This document shows positions 34,554 through 46,100 of a stretch of DNA of 64,000 bases, one piece after another (the stretch's first letter is position 1; the number at the start of each line of letters is the position of its first letter). This DNA is from Ypsolopha sequella. Lineage: Eukaryota; Arthropoda; Insecta; Lepidoptera; Ypsolophidae. Below the pieces are notes generated by a model that had not been told where the DNA came from, did not search any database, and was given only the letters and a program-made list of their open reading frames with translations. The position numbers were made by a program, and so were the translations under genes. The stretch spans positions 310,001-374,000 of the forward strand of contig OW204010.1 of the NCBI GenBank assembly GCA_934047225.1, given 5' to 3'.

Positions 34554-34748
34554 CTCAGTGCTGCGCTGCAGTTGCGTTCATATAATTAATATAGATAAGT
34601 ATAAGTATAATGTAAATTAATGTACCGTGTGCGTTAAACCGTTAAACGTGATACCTATTTCTTCACAGAGTTATTTCTCTTTCAAATAATTGCAATATTT
34701 GAAATCGTAAACTTACCTATTAAGTTATAATATAACAAATAAGATAAA
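34554..34748 (+). promoter_or_regulatory. PEN-2 upstream segment (likely promoter and 5' UTR)
   Basis: These 195 bp are all that separates the last hAT insertion from the PEN-2 start codon. No TATA box or initiator was firmly identified. The assignment as promoter/5' UTR is by position only; an upstream non-coding exon is possible. Confidence 0.35.
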
Positions 34749-34809
34749 ATGGACCTAAAGAGGCTTCCTAATGATAAGAAGTTAGATTTGTGTAGATCTT
34801 ACTTCAAAG
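34749..34809 (+). CDS. Pen-2: PEN-2 exon 1
   Basis: The start codon is in the context ataaaATGG. Twenty codons plus one base end at the donor AAAG|GTATGT. The sequence [14 protein letters not shown] corresponds to the conserved N-terminal segment of PEN-2. Confidence 0.85.
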
Positions 34810-37800
34810 GTATGTAACTACAATGTCCATTTAACTACTTACAAAATTTATTTCCCACTTGCACTGCTAAGTATTTGTTTACATCTACCACAGTCCCGTC
34901 CATCTATTTGTTTACATCTACCACTGTCCCGTCCATCTATTTGTTTACATCTACCACAGTCCCGTCCATCTATTTGTTTACATCTACCACTGTCCCGTTC
35001 ATCTATTTGTTTACATCTACCACAGTCCCGTCCATCTATTTGTTTACATCTACCACTGTCCCGTCCATCTATTTGTTTACATCTACCACAGTCCCGTCCA
35101 TCTATTTGTTTACATCTACCACTGTCCCGTCCATCTATTTGTTTACATCTACCACAGTCCCGTCCATCTATTTGTTTACATCTACCACTGTCCCGTCCAT
35201 CTATTTGTTTACATCTACCACTGTCCCGTCCATCTATTTGTTTACATCTACCACTGTCCCGTCCATCTATTTGTTTACATCTACCACAGTCCCGTCCATC
35301 TATTTGTTTACATCTACCACTGTCCCGTCCATCTATTTGTTTACATCTACCACTGTCCCGTCCATCTATTTGTTTACATCTACCACTGTCCCGTCCATCT
35401 ATTTGTTTACATCTACCACTGTCCCGTCCATCTATTTGTTTACATCTACCACTGTCCCGTCCATCTATTTGTTTACATCTACCACTGCCCCATCCATCTA
35501 TTTGCTTACAGACTCAATTTGTGTAAGTACATCTAAATTTACTCAATAGTTCTTGAACAAAATCTTATTACCTATTCGCTGTGTGCGAAGTGGGTGATGG
35601 GAGACACTAAAACGATCCGAGCGCTCAACGCGGCGAAAAAGGTAACTATCGGTGGACGGACGGTAAATTGTCACTGTCTGTAAAATTTGTGTACAAATAA
35701 TTGATGATGAAAGTGGAAAAGAAATAACAATAATCATGCCACCTTTTTTGAAGAATAAAATAGAATTTTCAAGAGATGAACAAAAATTCTACTTACAATA
35801 TAGCTGGGGTACGGATTCATGTTGAAAGAATCATATAACGCTTGAAAGTTTATCAAATATTAAATAAAATTCCTGAAAACTTGTCCGGCTTATTGATGAT
35901 ATTTCACATATTTGCTGTGTATTAGTAAACCTGCAGCCCCCATATTTGCAAAGAAAGAAAGCAGTGCATGATTTTTATTGTTTGATTCAGGGTTGATAAA
36001 TAATGTTTGCAGGTACTTTGAAAAATTAATCAATGTAAATTTTTATGTAGCTTAGTTTATTCTTATTTAAAATCATTACATAAATTCCAAAGGCCTAATT
36101 AAGTAATCTAATTACTAAAATAAACATTTCATTAAATAACATTCAGAATAATTGACTCTTCAGTAAAAATATTGTTTGCTTCCTACTTATTATTATTATT
36201 TCTTACATATATATTTTGCAAACTAAACTTTGAACAATGGCGGTCACGGATGCTTCACTATCTTCAGTATTGCAGCTTAAAGTAGCAGCTTCTATAATAC
36301 ACTTTAAAGCTGACTTTCCCTCCAACTCCGCAAGATCGAAATGTACAGACTCATACCTTTTCTTTGCCTTGGGGTACATTTCTTCAAAGTATTTTCCTTT
36401 GGCGTTCTTTTCTTTTGCAAATTGTCGGGCACTCTGTCTACCCCATTGTTGTTCTTGACTCGATTTTGTGAAACTTTCTTCATGGTTGACGTAGTACAAC
36501 AGTGCCGCAATATATTTACATCTTCCACTTTTATTGTAAACACAATCGCATCTAAAAACTAATTTAACCCGACCGATTTCGGTTTTACACCATCATTAAG
36601 GGTTTAAATAAGCTACTTTGGAAGTAATTCCGTACAATTAATAACTTCCACGGAATAACTTTCACAGTACTTTCAAAGTAGCTCATCTAAACTCTTGATG
36701 ATGGTGTAAAACTGAAACTGGTCGGGTTAAATCAGTTTTTAACTGTGAAACGAGTGCAAGTGCATCTATTCATCATGTTTTTATCCAAGTTTCACCAAGT
36801 CCCGACAATCGCAAGTATTAATCATAGAATCACATTTGGCGTTGGTTACAAAGCGGTGGAATCAATCTGTTAGTAAATTAAATCGTATTAAGAAACTTTA
36901 TCAATTACCAAACATTATGCGCGTTTCAAGTTTACAAAAAAATCTGCTTACATTCAAAGATGTTTTGTATGGAGTCGAAGTCACCGTACCCTGGCGAATC
37001 ACATTTGCTTTAATGGTGTGGTTCATACTTTCGACTCGTACTTCTTCCACATCCTGGACATGTTGAGCAAGAACCAATTTTTTAGCTTTTATTTAAGTCT
37101 GAGGCTGAAAAGCGATGTCGTGTGACACCTTGAAAACCTGTTTTAATACATTAAAAGGCTCATTTTTAACTGATTAACAAATTCACTGATTTATTAATAA
37201 CCACCGAAAATTAATAAATATCACGTTTTAAAAAAAGATAACGTTAAATAATAATAAAGTTATTTGTTTGTTTACTTACGTTACCTACAGACATTGCAGC
37301 TTTGTCAAAAGTCCGTCTTAGTTGCCACCGCTAGTTGGCGCTTCGTCGCGCACACAGCCTATAAGGGGTGGCTGAATAAGACAAGATATTTTTATTCATA
37401 ATTAAGATTACATGTCAAGAAATTATAAAATTACTTAGCGTTCATTGCATACAGCTACATAAAGTAGTCTTAAAAAATAACAAATAATAAAAAATAATAA
37501 TAAAAGTTTAAAAAATGTTACTGGCCACTATATTCTCGTATTCTTTGTATATTCCTTTGTTTAAAATCATGACACTCATTTGTTCCTATGACTTAAAATT
37601 TTTTTGTCTTTAGTTTTCATTAAGTAGCAAATAAAATTCAAATGGACAAAATTGAGCATTGCGCTGTGATTAAATTCCATAATAGAGAAGGAAATACACT
37701 GACCCAGATACGAGAGCCCATGTTTAAGGTGGTTGGGGATTCATGTCCTTCCGAAATTGTAATAAAGTTTTGGTCAAAGCAGTTTAAACAAGGCCATGTG

Positions 37801-39554
37801 AGCTTAGAAGATGATCCCCGCAGTGGAAGGCCCATATCTTCAGTTACCGCAGATAATGTGGAAAAAGTGAAGAAACTGATCCTTGCCGACCGGCAAATTA
37901 AGCAGTGGGAAATAGCTAGAGATGTTGGCATTAGCTAGGAAGGAGTTCATGTAATAATTCATGAACATTTGGGGTTGTCCAAGGTGAGCGCCTTAGGTTA
38001 GGTGCCTATAATGTTGATCCGTTTGATAAGCAAAGGCATGTGAAATGTAGTCCTTCATTTTTAGACTTGGTAAAAAATAAAGAGGAAGAAACTATCTTGC
38101 AAATAGTGACATGTGATGAAACTTGGATTCGTCAGTGGGATCCCGAAAGCAAACAAGATTTGAATACAATGTAAATTTCCTTAGAAAAGGCATTTTGATT
38201 TTGCATGATATTGCCCCTGTGCACATGGGCTTTTAATATGCGGTTATACCTGTCTAAAACCGGATAGGTGCGAGTAGGACTGGCGCACGAAGGGTTCCGT
38301 ACCATTATCTATAAAAACGGCAAAAAAACATGTCTGTTGTATGGGAGCCCCCTAAAATATTTATTTTATTCTGTTTTTTAGTATTTGTAGTTATAGCAGC
38401 AACAGAAGTACATCATCTGTGAAAATTTTAACTGTCTGACTATCACAGTTCATGAGATACAGCCTGATGACAGACGGACAGCGGAGTCTTAGTAATAGGG
38501 TCCCGTTGGTTACAGCTTTACTGGGACTATTTCCTATTTAAATTTTAAAGAAAAAATTGAGAGGGCGCAGATTTTCAACAGAGGACGCTGTAAATGACTA
38601 TCAAAGATCAAAATAAAAATTATTATTTTAATAGTATGATGTCACTTATTGACAAATGTCATAAGTTCATTTCATTTGCACAATGAAAATTTAAAAATAA
38701 ATTATCCATCCATGTCTTTTCTTTCATAGTCAGGTAGATTACTTTCAGCCACCCCTCGTGTGTATTGTGTATGCTGCCATAACAAAGCTTCCATTGGGTT
38801 CCAACTTTAAAATTCTAATAAAACATAAGTAATAAGGTTTTGTTCAGGAACTATTGAGTAAATTTTGAATATTTTCTGTTTCAATTAATTATAAAAAGGC
38901 GGGTTTTTCATAATCCAGCTCCTAAACCGCTCTTAACATGTAGTACAATGTTAGGCAATGAGTAACACAATTTATAAATTGTATAATGTGTACAGTATTC
39001 TAAAATAGCAATTCATATCTTCACAAATCTTTCTAGGTTGCGTTCCTAAATGCCTGGATAAATGTTAAATTTAACTGTCAAAGTGCATTTTACATTTCTG
39101 ACAAGGTTTTTGAAAGATTTCGAGCTGTTCGTTTTCACTCGGGTGGTTGTGGAACAGGTGACAGTTAATTTTTACCTTTTCCCTGGCGTTTAGGAATGCT
39201 ACCTTAATATTAAAATATCTTGGAATTTTCATCTTCCGAGACATGGCTGGGGCTTAGGCAAGGGGGTAGTTAGGTTACATTGTCGATAAGGGGGCATGAC
39301 ATTTTCTAAGTCTTTATCTTATAGTACCCCCTATCTACACCCCAATCAGTACTTATGAAAGGAAGTACCCTAGGTTAGTACTGTCCCTCATCAAAACTCA
39401 AACCTTACAAAGTTGTAGCTGATATAAGTACTGATTTATAATTTTTCAGTGGGTTGTCTTCTTCTACCATTTGTGTGGGCGGTGAACGCCATATGGTTCT
39501 TCAAGGAAGCCTTCTGCAAGCCAGCTTACCAAGAGCAAGGGCAAATCAAGAGAT
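34749..39554 (+). CDS. Pen-2: PEN-2 (gamma-secretase subunit), first two coding exons; 3' end outside the window
   Basis: Exon 1 (34749-34809) and exon 2 (39450-39554) join in phase 1 to give [20 protein letters not shown] followed by [20 protein letters not shown] and [15 protein letters not shown]. This is the N-terminal half of presenilin enhancer 2: the charged cytosolic N-terminus, the first hydrophobic hairpin ([14 protein letters not shown]), and the PAY.EQ.QIK loop. PEN-2 is a protein of about 100 residues needed for presenilin endoproteolysis in gamma-secretase (Notch and APP cleavage) in ER/Golgi and plasma membrane. The donor AGAT|GTGAGT predicts a third exon starting in phase 1 (Tyr-Val-type). 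I searched the rest of the window by eye and did not find it, so intron 2 would exceed 24 kb. Confidence 0.85.
34872..35511. repeat. 33-bp minisatellite, about 19 copies
   Basis: Unit tatttgtttacatctaccac followed by tgtcccgtccatc. The variable site is ccacagtccc versus ccactgtccc, which alternates in the left half and is fixed for the second form in the right half. It begins 62 bp after the PEN-2 exon 1 donor. The 224-codon ORF across it is an artefact of a unit divisible by three. Confidence 0.96.
35512..36202. other. PEN-2 intron 1, nothing recognised
   Basis: AT-rich intronic DNA between the minisatellite and the SWIM-finger remnant. Confidence 0.45.
36203..37070 (-). pseudogene. SWIM zinc-finger protein remnant
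   Basis: On the minus strand, a first segment (about 37070-36900) reads [20 protein letters not shown], then [17 protein letters not shown] second segment (about 36560-36203) reads [20 protein letters not shown], then [18 protein letters not shown]. The C-x-C ... G-x-C-K-[HY]-I-A-A-L pattern followed by a QQWG motif is that of SWIM fingers attached to YqaJ-type or other transposon-associated proteins. The zinc histidine is tyrosine here, the two parts are separated by a MITE, and stops follow, so it is probably dead. It lies antisense inside PEN-2 intron 1. An ISL2EU-like transposon origin is a guess. Confidence 0.5.
36560..36738. mobile_element. MITE splitting the SWIM remnant
   Basis: The left arm ttaacccgaccgatttcggt...tacaccatcattaagggttta pairs with the right arm ...taaactcttgatgatggtgt...ctggtcgggttaa. 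Arms are about 57 bp with few mismatches. Non-coding. Confidence 0.7.
37071..37641. other. PEN-2 intron 1, nothing recognised
   Basis: AT-rich spacer between the SWIM remnant and the mariner relic. Confidence 0.45.
37642..38229 (+). pseudogene. mariner transposase relic
   Basis: It opens [20 protein letters not shown] and carries the mariner HTH pair: [20 protein letters not shown] matches the linker (sxxDxxRxGRP), and [16 protein letters not shown] plus [16 protein letters not shown] the second HTH. Further on, [17 protein letters not shown] carries the first catalytic Asp (DET-W), and [12 protein letters not shown] corresponds to the second-Asp motif (hDNApxH, with N changed to I). Stops and an internal deletion of about 60 residues separate these blocks, and the C-terminal third is missing. 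It is non-functional and in sense orientation in PEN-2 intron 1. Confidence 0.85.
38265..38515 (+). repeat. lepidopteran interspersed repeat, copy 4 (short form)
   Basis: Left ataggtgcgagtaggactgg and gcgcacgaagggttccgtac; right tgacagacggacagcggagt and cttagtaatagggtcccgtt. About 250 bp, non-coding. Confidence 0.7.
38516..39035. other. PEN-2 intron 1, nothing recognised
   Basis: AT-rich intronic sequence without supportable features. Confidence 0.45.
39036..39203. mobile_element. MITE upstream of PEN-2 exon 2
   Basis: The left arm ggttgcgttcctaaatgcct...aatttaactgtca pairs with the right arm tgacagttaattt...cgtttaggaatgctacc. Arms are about 45 bp. Located 246 bp before the exon 2 acceptor. 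Confidence 0.6.
39450..39554 (+). CDS. Pen-2: PEN-2 exon 2
   Basis: The acceptor is tataatttttcag and the donor AGAT|GTGAGT. It encodes the first membrane segment and loop ([24 protein letters not shown]). An ORF reading on past the donor is intronic. Confidence 0.88.
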
Positions 39555-40127
39555 GTGAGTTCATTCACCATTCCACTGATTACTTTGAATTTGCATTTGA
39601 AAGTTTTTACTATTCTGTATTTAGCGCGACGATGCAAAGCGGTCCATTCATCCCTCAGTACTATGATTCTTAATTTTAGAAAACAATACTTCCAACATGC
39701 TACTACACAGGTTCGAGGGTCAGGTCACGAGCAGTCAGAGGTCGTCGGCTCCTTTTGTTTAGAGAGTTCTTTCTTTAGTCAGGGGAATGACCTGCTTTGC
39801 ATTGTCTGGCTAAATGTGGTAAAAACACAACTATCTGTTTGAGCCACTAAATAGATTTTAATGTAGTTTTCATTTTTAACTACATGGTTTATACCTATTT
39901 ACAGAGGAGATCATGTTAACCTTTACACATTGGACTTTATACCTATCTTATACACTTCACTATAGGGGCTAATTTAGTATTGCAAGTGTATAGCTTGATG
40001 TGATCTCCACTGTACTATTTCACTATGCTACCCTACAACCTCTGTGATTGAGATGGCAGTTACCATTATTGTAAAGCAGCTGATGACAGTAGCAGTCTAT
40101 GGGCCAGCCAGGTGTAATTTGGGGGTA
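39555..40127. other. start of PEN-2 intron 2, with a hairpin
   Basis: acagaggagatca near 39901 pairs with tgatctccactgt near 40002-40014, a snap-back sequence of about 115 bp. Otherwise nothing recognised before the satellite. Confidence 0.45.
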
Positions 40128-43100
40128 CTAATATCTTGATGACTGACGTCAACTTACTTGTAGGTAATATCTTGATGACTAACGTCAACTTACTTGTAGG
40201 TAATATATTGATGACTGACGTCAACTTACTTGTAGGTAATATCTTGATGACTAACGTCAACTTACTTGTAGGTAATATATTGATGACTGACGTCAACTTA
40301 CTTGTAGGTAATATCTTGATGACTGACGTCAACTTACTTGTAGGTAATATCTTGATGACTGACGTCAACTTACTTGTAGGTAATATCTTGATGACTAACG
40401 TCAACTTACTTGTAGGTAATATATTGATGACTGACGTCAACTTACTTGTAGGTAATATCTTGATGACTAACGTCAACTTACTTGTAGGTAATATATTGAT
40501 GACTGACGTCAACTTACTTGTAGGTAATATCTTGATGACTAACGTCAACTTACTTGTAGGTAATATATTGATGACTGACGTCAACTTACTTGTAGGTAAT
40601 ATCTTGATGACTGACGTCAACTTACTTGTAGGTAATATCTTGATGACTGACGTCAACTTACTTGTAGGTAATATCTTGATGACTAACGTCAACTTACTTG
40701 TAGGTAATATATTGATGACTGACGTCAACTTACTTGTAGGTAATATCTTGATGACTGACGTCAACTTACTTGTAGGTAATATCTTGATGACTAACGTCAA
40801 CTTACTTGTAGGTAATATCTTGATGACTAACGTCAACTTACTTGTAGGTAATATATTGATGACTGACGTCAACTTACTTGTAGGTAATATCTTGATGACT
40901 GACGTCAACTTACTTGTAGGTAATATCTTGATGACTGACGTCAACTTACTTGTAGGTAATATCTTGATGACTGACGTCAACTTACTTGTAGGTAATATCT
41001 TGGTGACTGACGTCAACTTACTTGTAGGTAATATCTTGATGACTGACGTCAACTTACTTGTAGGTAATATCTTGATGACTGACGTCAACTTACTTGTAGG
41101 TAATATCTTGATGACTAACGTCAACTTACTTGTAGGTAATATCTTGATGACTGACGTCAACTTACTTGTAGGTAATATCTTGATGACTGACGTCAACTTA
41201 CTTGTAGGTAATATCTTGATGACTGACGTCAACTTACTTGTAGGTAATACTTGATGACTGACGTCAACTTACTTGTAGGTAATATCTTGATGACTGACGT
41301 CAACTTACTTGTAGGTAATATCTTGATGACTAACGTCAACTTACTTGTAGGTAATATCTTGATGACTAACGTCAACTTACTTGTAGGTAATACTTGATGA
41401 CTGACGTCAACTTACTTGTAGGTAATATCTTGATGACTGACGTCAACTTACTTGTAGGTAATATCTTGATGACTGACGTCAACTTACTTGTAGGTAATAT
41501 CTTGATGACTGACGTCAACTTACTTGTAGGTAATATCTTGATGACTGACGTCAACTTACTTGTAGGTAATATCTTGATGACTGACGTCAACTTACTTGTA
41601 GGTAATATCTTGATGACTGACGTCAACTTACTTGTAGGTAATATCTTGATGACTGACGTCAACTTACTTGTAGGTAATATCTTGATGACTGACGTCAACT
41701 TGTAGGTAATATCTTGATGACTAACGTCAACTTACTTGTAGGTAATATCTTGATGACTGACGTCAACTTACTTGTAGGTAATATCTTGATGACTGACGTC
41801 AACTTACTTGTAGGTAATATCTTGATGACTGACGTCAACTTACTTGTAGGTAATATCTTGATGACTTACGTCAACTTACTTGTAGGTAATATCTTGATGA
41901 CTTACGTCAACTTACTTGTAGGTAATATCTTGATGACTGACGTCAACTTACTTGTAGGTAATATCTTGATGACTGACGTCAACTTACTTGTAGGTAATAT
42001 CTTGATGACTGACGTCAACTTACTTGTAGGTAATATCTTGATGACTGACGTCAACTTACTTGTAGGTAATATCTTGATGACTGACGTCAACTTACTTGTA
42101 GGTAATATCTTGATGACTGACGTCAACTTACTTGTAGGTAATATCTTGATGACTAACGTCAACTTACTTGTAGGTAATATCTTGATGACTAACGTCAACT
42201 TACTTGTAGGTAATATCTTGATGACTAACGTCAACTTACTTGTAGGTAATACTTGATGACTGACGTCAACTTACTTGTAGGTAATATCTTGATGACTGAC
42301 GTCAACTTACTTGTAGGTAATATCTTGATGACTGACGTCAACTTACTTGTAGGTAATATCTTGATGACTGACGTCAACTTACTTGTAGGTAATATCTTGA
42401 TGACTGACGTCAACTTGTAGGTAATATCTTGATGACTAACGTCAACTTACTTGTAGGTAATATCTTGATGACTGACGTCAACTTACTTGTAGGTAATATC
42501 TTGATGACTAACGTCAACTTACTTGTAGGTAATATCTTGATGACTGACGTCAACTTACTTGTAGGTAATATCTTGATGACTGACGTCAACTTGTAGGTAA
42601 TATCTTGATGACTGACGTCAACTTACTTGTAGGTAATATCTTGATGACTGACGTCAACTTACTTGTAGGTAATATCTTGATGACTAACGTCAACTTACTT
42701 GTAGGTAATATATTGATGACTGACGTCAACTTACTTGTAGGTAATATCTTGATGACTGACGTCAACTTACTTGTAGGTAATATCTTGATGACTGACGTCA
42801 ACTTACTTGTAGGTAATATCTTGATGACTGACGTCAACTTACTTGTAGGTAATATCTTGATGACTGACGTCAACTTACTTGTAGGTAATATCTTGATGAC
42901 TGACGTCAACTTACTTGTAGGTAATATCTTGATGACTGACGTCAACTTACTTGTAGGTAATATCTTGATGACTAACGTCAACTTACTTGTAGGTAATATC
43001 TTGATGACTGACGTCAACTTACTTGTAGGTAATATCTTGATGACTGACGTCAACTTACTTGTAGGTAATATCTTGATGACTGACGTCAACTTACTTGTAG

Positions 43101-46100
43101 GTAATATATTGATGACTGACGTCAACTTACTTGTAGGTAATATCTTGATGACTGACGTCAACTTACTTGTAGGTAATATCTTGATGACTGACGTCAACTT
43201 ACTTGTAGGTAATATCTTGATGACTAACGTCAACTTACTTGTAGGTAATATCTTGATGACTGACGTCAACTTACTTGTAGGTAATATCTTGATGACTGAC
43301 GTCAACTTGTAGGTAATATCTTGATGACTAACGTCAACTTACTTGTAGGTAATATCTTGATGACTGACGTCAACTTACTTGTAGGTAATATCTTGATGAC
43401 TGACGTCAACTTGTAGGTAATATCTTGATGACTAACGTCAACTTACTTGTAGGTAATATCTTGATGACTGACGTCAACTTACTTGTAGGTAATATCTTGA
43501 TGACTAACGTCAACTTACTTGTAGGTAATATCTTGATGACTGACGTCAACTTACTTGTAGGTAATATCTTGATGACTAACGTCAACTTACTTGTAGGTAA
43601 TATCTTGATGACTGACGTCAACTTACTTGTAGGTAATATCTTGATGACTGACGTCAACTTGTAGGTAATATCTTGATGACTGACGTCAACTTACTTGTAG
43701 GTAATATCTTGATGACTGACGTCAACTTACTTGTAGGTAATATCTTGATGACTAACGTCAACTTACTTGTAGGTAATATATTGATGACTGACGTCAACTT
43801 ACTTGTAGGTAATATCTTGATGACTGACGTCAACTTACTTGTAGGTAATATCTTGATGACTGACGTCAACTTACTTGTAGGTAATATCTTGATGACTGAC
43901 GTCAACTTACTTGTAGGTAATATCTTGATGACTGACGTCAACTTACTTGTAGGTAATATCTTGATGACTGACGTCAACTTACTTGTAGGTAATATCTTGA
44001 TGACTGACGTCAACTTACTTGTAGGTAATATCTTGATGACTAACGTCAACTTACTTGTAGGTAATATCTTGATGACTGACGTCAACTTACTTGTAGGTAA
44101 TATCTTGATGACTGACGTCAACTTACTTGTAGGTAATATCTTGATGACTGACGTCAACTTACTTGTAGGTAATACTTGATGACTGACGTCAACTTACTTG
44201 TAGGTAATATCTTGATGACTGACGTCAACTTACTTGTAGGTAATATCTTGATGACTAACGTCAACTTACTTGTAGGTAATATCTTGATGACTAACGTCAA
44301 CTTACTTGTAGGTAATACTTGATGACTGACGTCAACTTACTTGTAGGTAATATCTTGATGACTGACGTCAACTTACTTGTAGGTAATATCTTGATGACTG
44401 ACGTCAACTTACTTGTAGGTAATATCTTGATGACTGACGTCAACTTACTTGTAGGTAATATCTTGATGACTGACGTCAACTTACTTGTAGGTAATATCTT
44501 GATGACTGACGTCAACTTACTTGTAGGTAATATCTTGATGACTGACGTCAACTTACTTGTAGGTAATATCTTGATGACTGACGTCAACTTACTTGTAGGT
44601 AATATCTTGATGACTGACGTCAACTTGTAGGTAATATCTTGATGACTAACGTCAACTTACTTGTAGGTAATATCTTGATGACTGACGTCAACTTACTTGT
44701 AGGTAATATCTTGATGACTGACGTCAACTTACTTGTAGGTAATATCTTGATGACTGACGTCAACTTACTTGTAGGTAATATCTTGATGACTTACGTCAAC
44801 TTACTTGTAGGTAATATCTTGATGACTTACGTCAACTTACTTGTAGGTAATATCTTGATGACTGACGTCAACTTACTTGTAGGTAATATCTTGATGACTG
44901 ACGTCAACTTACTTGTAGGTAATATCTTGATGACTGACGTCAACTTACTTGTAGGTAATATCTTGATGACTGACGTCAACTTACTTTTAGGTAATATCTT
45001 GATGACTGACGTCAACTTACTTGTAGGTAATATCTTGATGACTGACGTCAACTTACTTGTAGGTTATATCTTGATGACTAACGTCAACTTACTTGTAGGT
45101 AATATCTTGATGACTGACGTCAACTTACTTGTAGGTAATATCTTGATGACTGACGTCAACTTGTAGGTAATATCTTGATGACTAACGTCAACTTACTTGT
45201 AGGTAATATCTTGATGACTGACGTCAACTTACTTGTAGGTAATATCTTGATGACTGACGTCAACTTGTAGGTAATATCTTGATGACTAACGTCAACTTAC
45301 TTGTAGGTAATATCTTGATGACTGACGTCAACTTGTAGGTAATATCTTGATGACTAACGTCAACTTACTTGTAGGTAATATCTTGATGACTGACGTCAAC
45401 TTACTTGTAGGTAATATCTTGATGACTAACGTCAACTTACTTGTAGGTAATATCTTGATGACTGACGTCAACTTACTTGTAGGTAATATCTTGATGACTG
45501 ACGTCAACTTGTAGGTAATATCTTGATGACTAACGTCAACTTACTTGTAGGTAATATCTTGATGACTGACGTCAACTTACTTGTAGGTAATATCTTGATG
45601 ACTGACGTCAACTTGTAGGTAATATCTTGATGACTAACGTCAACTTACTTGTAGGTAATATCTTGATGACTGACGTCAACTTACTTGTAGGTAATATCTT
45701 GATGACTGACGTCAACTTGTAGGTAATATCTTGATGACTGACGTCAACTTACTTGTAGGTAATATCTTGATGACTTACGTCAACTTACTTGTAGGTAATA
45801 TCTTGATGACTTACGTCAACTTACTTGTAGGTAATATCTTGATGACTGACGTCAACTTGTAGGTAATATCTTGATGACTAACGTCAACTTACTTGTAGGT
45901 AATATCTTGATGACTAACGTCAACTTACTTGTAGGTAATATCTTGATGACTTACGTCAACTTACTTGTAGGTAATATCTTGATGACTGACGTCAACTTGT
46001 AGGTAATATCTTGATGACTTACGTCAACTTACTTGTAGGTAATATCTTGATGACTAACGTCAACTTACTTGTAGGTAATATCTTGATGACTTACGTCAAC

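Noticed and set aside
34875..35549. 224-codon ORF of repeated [11 protein letters not shown]
   Set aside because: A product of the 33-bp minisatellite, lying in PEN-2 intron 1.
39555..39842. Search for PEN-2 exon 3 just after exon 2
   Set aside because: ORFs here lack the expected second membrane segment and C-terminal PEN-2 motifs and run straight through the exon 2 donor.
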